NCBI GenBank assembly: GCA_027037155.1 | Contig: JALWBK010000262.1 | Coordinates: 1 to 6,444 of the forward strand | DNA: 6,444 nt | Direction: 5' to 3' | Source of the DNA: a bacterium | GTDB lineage: Bacteria > Thermosulfidibacterota > Thermosulfidibacteria > Thermosulfidibacterales > Thermosulfidibacteraceae | Shown: in pieces, positions 5,172 to 6,444 of the stretch | Layout: the number at the start of each line of letters is the position of its first letter | How positions within the stretch are numbered: the stretch's first letter is position 1 | The notes under the pieces: generated by a model | Seen by the model: only the letters and a program-made list of their open reading frames with translations | What the model was told of the DNA's origin: nothing | The model's database searches: none | Program-made: the position numbers and the translations under genes

Positions 5172-5392
5172 GCGCCTTTGGACTGGAGCATGTTAAAGAG
5201 TCCATGACCCAGAAAGAGTATGCAAAACATATCACCCTGGAAGCAGAAGAGACCATAGGAAGAATTTTGCAGGACTCAGACTACATCTACCACGACACAA
5301 ATAAAAACGCCGTGATCTATGTTAAAAAGCTGGAAGGGCTGTTCTACAACCTTGTGGTTGGCATTGACACCCTAAAGAAAGGATATCTTTAG
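5015..5392 (+). CDS. Cassette C first gene: BECR-like protein, C-terminally truncated by frameshift
   Basis: A 125-residue ORF from GTG 5015, without a ribosome site. The first 52 residues equal those of A apart from Pro for His at position 19. The variable part has LEHVKES (58-64), EETIGRILQDSDYIYHD (78-94), AVIYVKKLEG (99-108) and YNLVVGIDTLKK (111-122), then stops after GYL. The expected terminal strand (KIFTI in A and B) is missing. In the +1 frame, 5382-5438 reads DIFRLERYELLWQKEDTD, which matches the end of A and B (DRFEVLYEKTS, KRYKLLFEEKK). So one indel plus loss of about nine codons separates C from its relatives. The product is probably inactive or altered. It does not overlap its partner, unlike A and B; 21 bp separate them. 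Confidence 0.6.
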   Translation: MGTLPDKLIELLGTGRKAPVKVGDLVPKWDGAEEYTPVEAIYRDFLGNECWISAFGLEHVKESMTQKEYAKHITLEAEETIGRILQDSDYIYHDTNKNAVIYVKKLEGLFYNLVVGIDTLKKGYL

Positions 5393-5438
5393 GTTAGAGA
5401 GGTATGAACTGTTATGGCAGAAAGAAGATACAGACTGA
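5382..5438 (+). pseudogene. Frameshifted C-terminal remnant of cassette C first gene
   Basis: In the +1 frame this segment encodes 18 residues ending at TGA 5436-5438. It resembles the C-termini of the A and B first proteins, including the basic-aromatic RYELLW. It overlaps the start of the C second gene by 25 nt, as the intact A gene overlaps its partner by 17 nt. A single-base deletion near 5380 would put it back in frame with the ORF upstream. Confidence 0.5.
5397..5403 (+). promoter_or_regulatory. Ribosome binding site of cassette C second gene
   Basis: GAGAGGT, 10 nt before ATG 5414, a longer gap than in A and B. A closer ATG at 5404 is in another frame and soon stops. Confidence 0.5.
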
Positions 5439-5743
5439 GCTTTACCGATTTTGAGGGTGGCTTTTTCCTGAAAAATGAATCTCTAAAAAGCACCGAAGAA
5501 TGCGAAGGTACCATTGGACTGTGGTCTGAATTTTCGGAAGATGGCGTGTTTCTGAGCATGGAATTTCAGCCCTGCAGCAAAGGATTTGACGAGGAGCTAA
5601 AGGAAGACATTAAAACAGCCCGCCGTCTCAACATCCCCGGCCGCTATGACGTGCCCGAACTCGGCATTGAAAACGCCACATTTGTAGAGGTTCTTGAGGC
5701 GATCAAAAAGTATTATCAGGCAAAAGCACTGGCAAAGTGGTGA
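5414..5743 (+). CDS. Cassette C second gene: putative partner/immunity protein
   Basis: A 109-residue protein from ATG 5414. The N-terminal half (RYRLSFTDFEGGFFLKNESL, then IGLWSEFSEDGVFLSMEF) resembles that of B and suggests a beta-rich fold. The shared module ARRLNIPGRYDVPELGI / NATFVEVLEAIKKYYQ occupies residues 69-101. The final residues AKALAKW differ from TKKQVLAK/TKKQVFAK of A and B. The frame is intact although its partner gene is damaged, which fits a protein retained for immunity after loss of the toxin; this is inference. It is convergent with hsdR, with 78 bp between stops. Confidence 0.78.
   Translation: MAERRYRLSFTDFEGGFFLKNESLKSTEECEGTIGLWSEFSEDGVFLSMEFQPCSKGFDEELKEDIKTARRLNIPGRYDVPELGIENATFVEVLEAIKKYYQAKALAKW
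5618..5740 (+). repeat. Direct repeat R2, copy C
   Basis: Third copy of the block for the shared C-terminal module, 824 bp after copy B. It diverges from A and B in the last 25 bp, so the similarity ends before the stop codon here. Confidence 0.85.
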
Positions 5744-5821
5744 GAAGGAAAACAAAACTTTTACTTTTCTCGTATCGTTTCCATTGAGGTGGTCCCCAAA
5801 TTTTCCCGAAAGTTTTTAAAT

Positions 5822-6444
5822 TTACTCCGAAACTTCCCAGCCCAACAATTCGGCCTGTTTGAGGACCGTCTGGGTGGCTTTCTCCTGTTTATCCGGCGGG
5901 TAGCCGTACTTGCGAAGAAGGCGTTTTACCATGACGCGGAGTTTGGCCCGGGCACTTTCGCGCACGGTCCAGTCTATGGTTACGTTTTGACGAACAGTCT
6001 TTACAAGTTCACGGGCAAGTTCACGCAGGGTTTCGTCTCCCAATACCTTTACGGCGCTATCGTTGGCCTCCAGGGCATCGTAGAAGGCAAGCTCTTCTTC
6101 GGAGAGTCCCAGCTTTTCCCCTCGCCTGTAAGCCTCGCTCATCTCTTTGGCCAGCTTGATAAGCTCTTCAATCACCTCGATGGTGCTGATGGCCCGGTTG
6201 TGATAGCGCCGGATGGTCTTTTCAAGAAGCTCCGAAAACTTCCTAGCCTGGACCAGGTTTTTCCTCCTGCGCACTTTGATCTCGTCGTTAATGAGCTTAC
6301 GCAATACCTCTACGGCCAGGTTTTTCTGAGGCAAATTACGTACCTCAAGCAGAAACTCGTCGGAAAGGATGGAAATATCCGGCTTCTTAAGTCCTGCAGC
6401 TTCGAAGAGATCAATAACGCCTTTGGGCACAATGGCACTTGAGA
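5822..6444 (-). CDS. hsdR: Type I restriction enzyme R subunit, C-terminal part (5' end outside window)
   Basis: The visible 207 residues run in from the right edge ([17 protein letters not shown]) and end at TAA 5822-5824. They match the DUF3387-type C-terminal region of Hsd[105 protein letters not shown] and [20 protein letters not shown]. In type I systems HsdR is the ATP-dependent translocase and nuclease; this C-terminal helical region contributes to assembly with the HsdM/HsdS methylase, while the nuclease and helicase motifs lie upstream, beyond this window. A GTG at 6428-6430 is in frame, but residues upstream of it continue the family sequence, so it is not the start. Whether the rest of the gene and hsdM/hsdS are intact cannot be seen. 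Confidence 0.93.
   Translation of the reverse strand, partial: SSAIVPKGVIDLFEAAGLKKPDISILSDEFLLEVRNLPQKNLAVEVLRKLINDEIKVRRRKNLVQARKFSELLEKTIRRYHNRAISTIEVIEELIKLAKEMSEAYRRGEKLGLSEEELAFYDALEANDSAVKVLGDETLRELARELVKTVRQNVTIDWTVRESARAKLRVMVKRLLRKYGYPPDKQEKATQTVLKQAELLGWEVSE

Noticed and set aside
3228..5230. Minus-strand open frames repeated opposite cassettes A and C (starting MASTGVYSSAPSHLG)
   Set aside because: They are the complement of R1 and are similar only because the DNA is duplicated. No ribosome site, and synonymous differences on the plus strand become amino-acid changes here.
5744..5821. Terminator between cassette C and hsdR
   Set aside because: The interval is A/T-rich with GAAAA/TTTTC and TTTC/GAAA pairings, but none forms a convincing GC-rich stem followed by a T run on either strand.
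6428..6430. GTG as the start of a free-standing 202-residue protein
   Set aside because: The residues upstream to the window edge (SSAIV) continue the HsdR family sequence, so the gene extends beyond the window.

Overview
The window looks like a chromosomal segment of an anaerobic bacterium, possibly thermophilic. That reading is an inference from the Lys/Glu-rich proteins and from a two-gene beta-oxidation or butyryl-CoA type operon. I cannot name the genus.

Left part (1-2865), metabolic. The tail of an unidentified plus-strand gene ends at 124. Facing it on the minus strand is a tight operon, hbd (3-hydroxyacyl-CoA dehydrogenase) then crt (enoyl-CoA hydratase), which catalyses two consecutive interconversions of short-chain acyl-CoAs. 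It ends at a textbook intrinsic terminator with a UUCG loop. Divergent from hbd is an atypical SDR of the TIGR01777/YfcH family. The shared intergenic region carries a perfect 8-bp inverted repeat, and each half of it coincides with the candidate -35 element of one of the two divergent promoters.

Middle (2894-3124): a small acidic minus-strand protein that I do not recognise.

Right part (about 3224-5743), the most interesting region. It holds three tandem two-gene cassettes, A, B and C, all on the plus strand. Each has a first gene of 125-147 codons and an overlapping or adjacent second gene of 107-109 codons. The first proteins carry a C-terminal half whose pattern resembles the phage BECR-type (Barnase/EndoU/ColicinE5-D/RelE) nuclease-like domains. 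The second proteins have a variable N-terminal half and a near-invariant C-terminal motif. In A and C the outer ends of the cassette are nearly identical and the middle, where the two genes meet, is divergent. B shares only the downstream end. The layout is what one would expect of exchangeable toxin plus immunity/antitoxin modules, but that function is inferred. The first genes show decay or recoding at their 5' ends: an amber codon and an apparent -1 shift in A, the same shift in C, and no standard start in B's longer open frame. The first gene of C also has a frameshifted, shortened 3' end.

Right edge (5822-6444): the C-terminal part of a type I restriction endonuclease subunit HsdR on the minus strand, convergent with the cassettes. 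The cassettes therefore lie beside a restriction-modification locus, which suggests a defence or accessory island.
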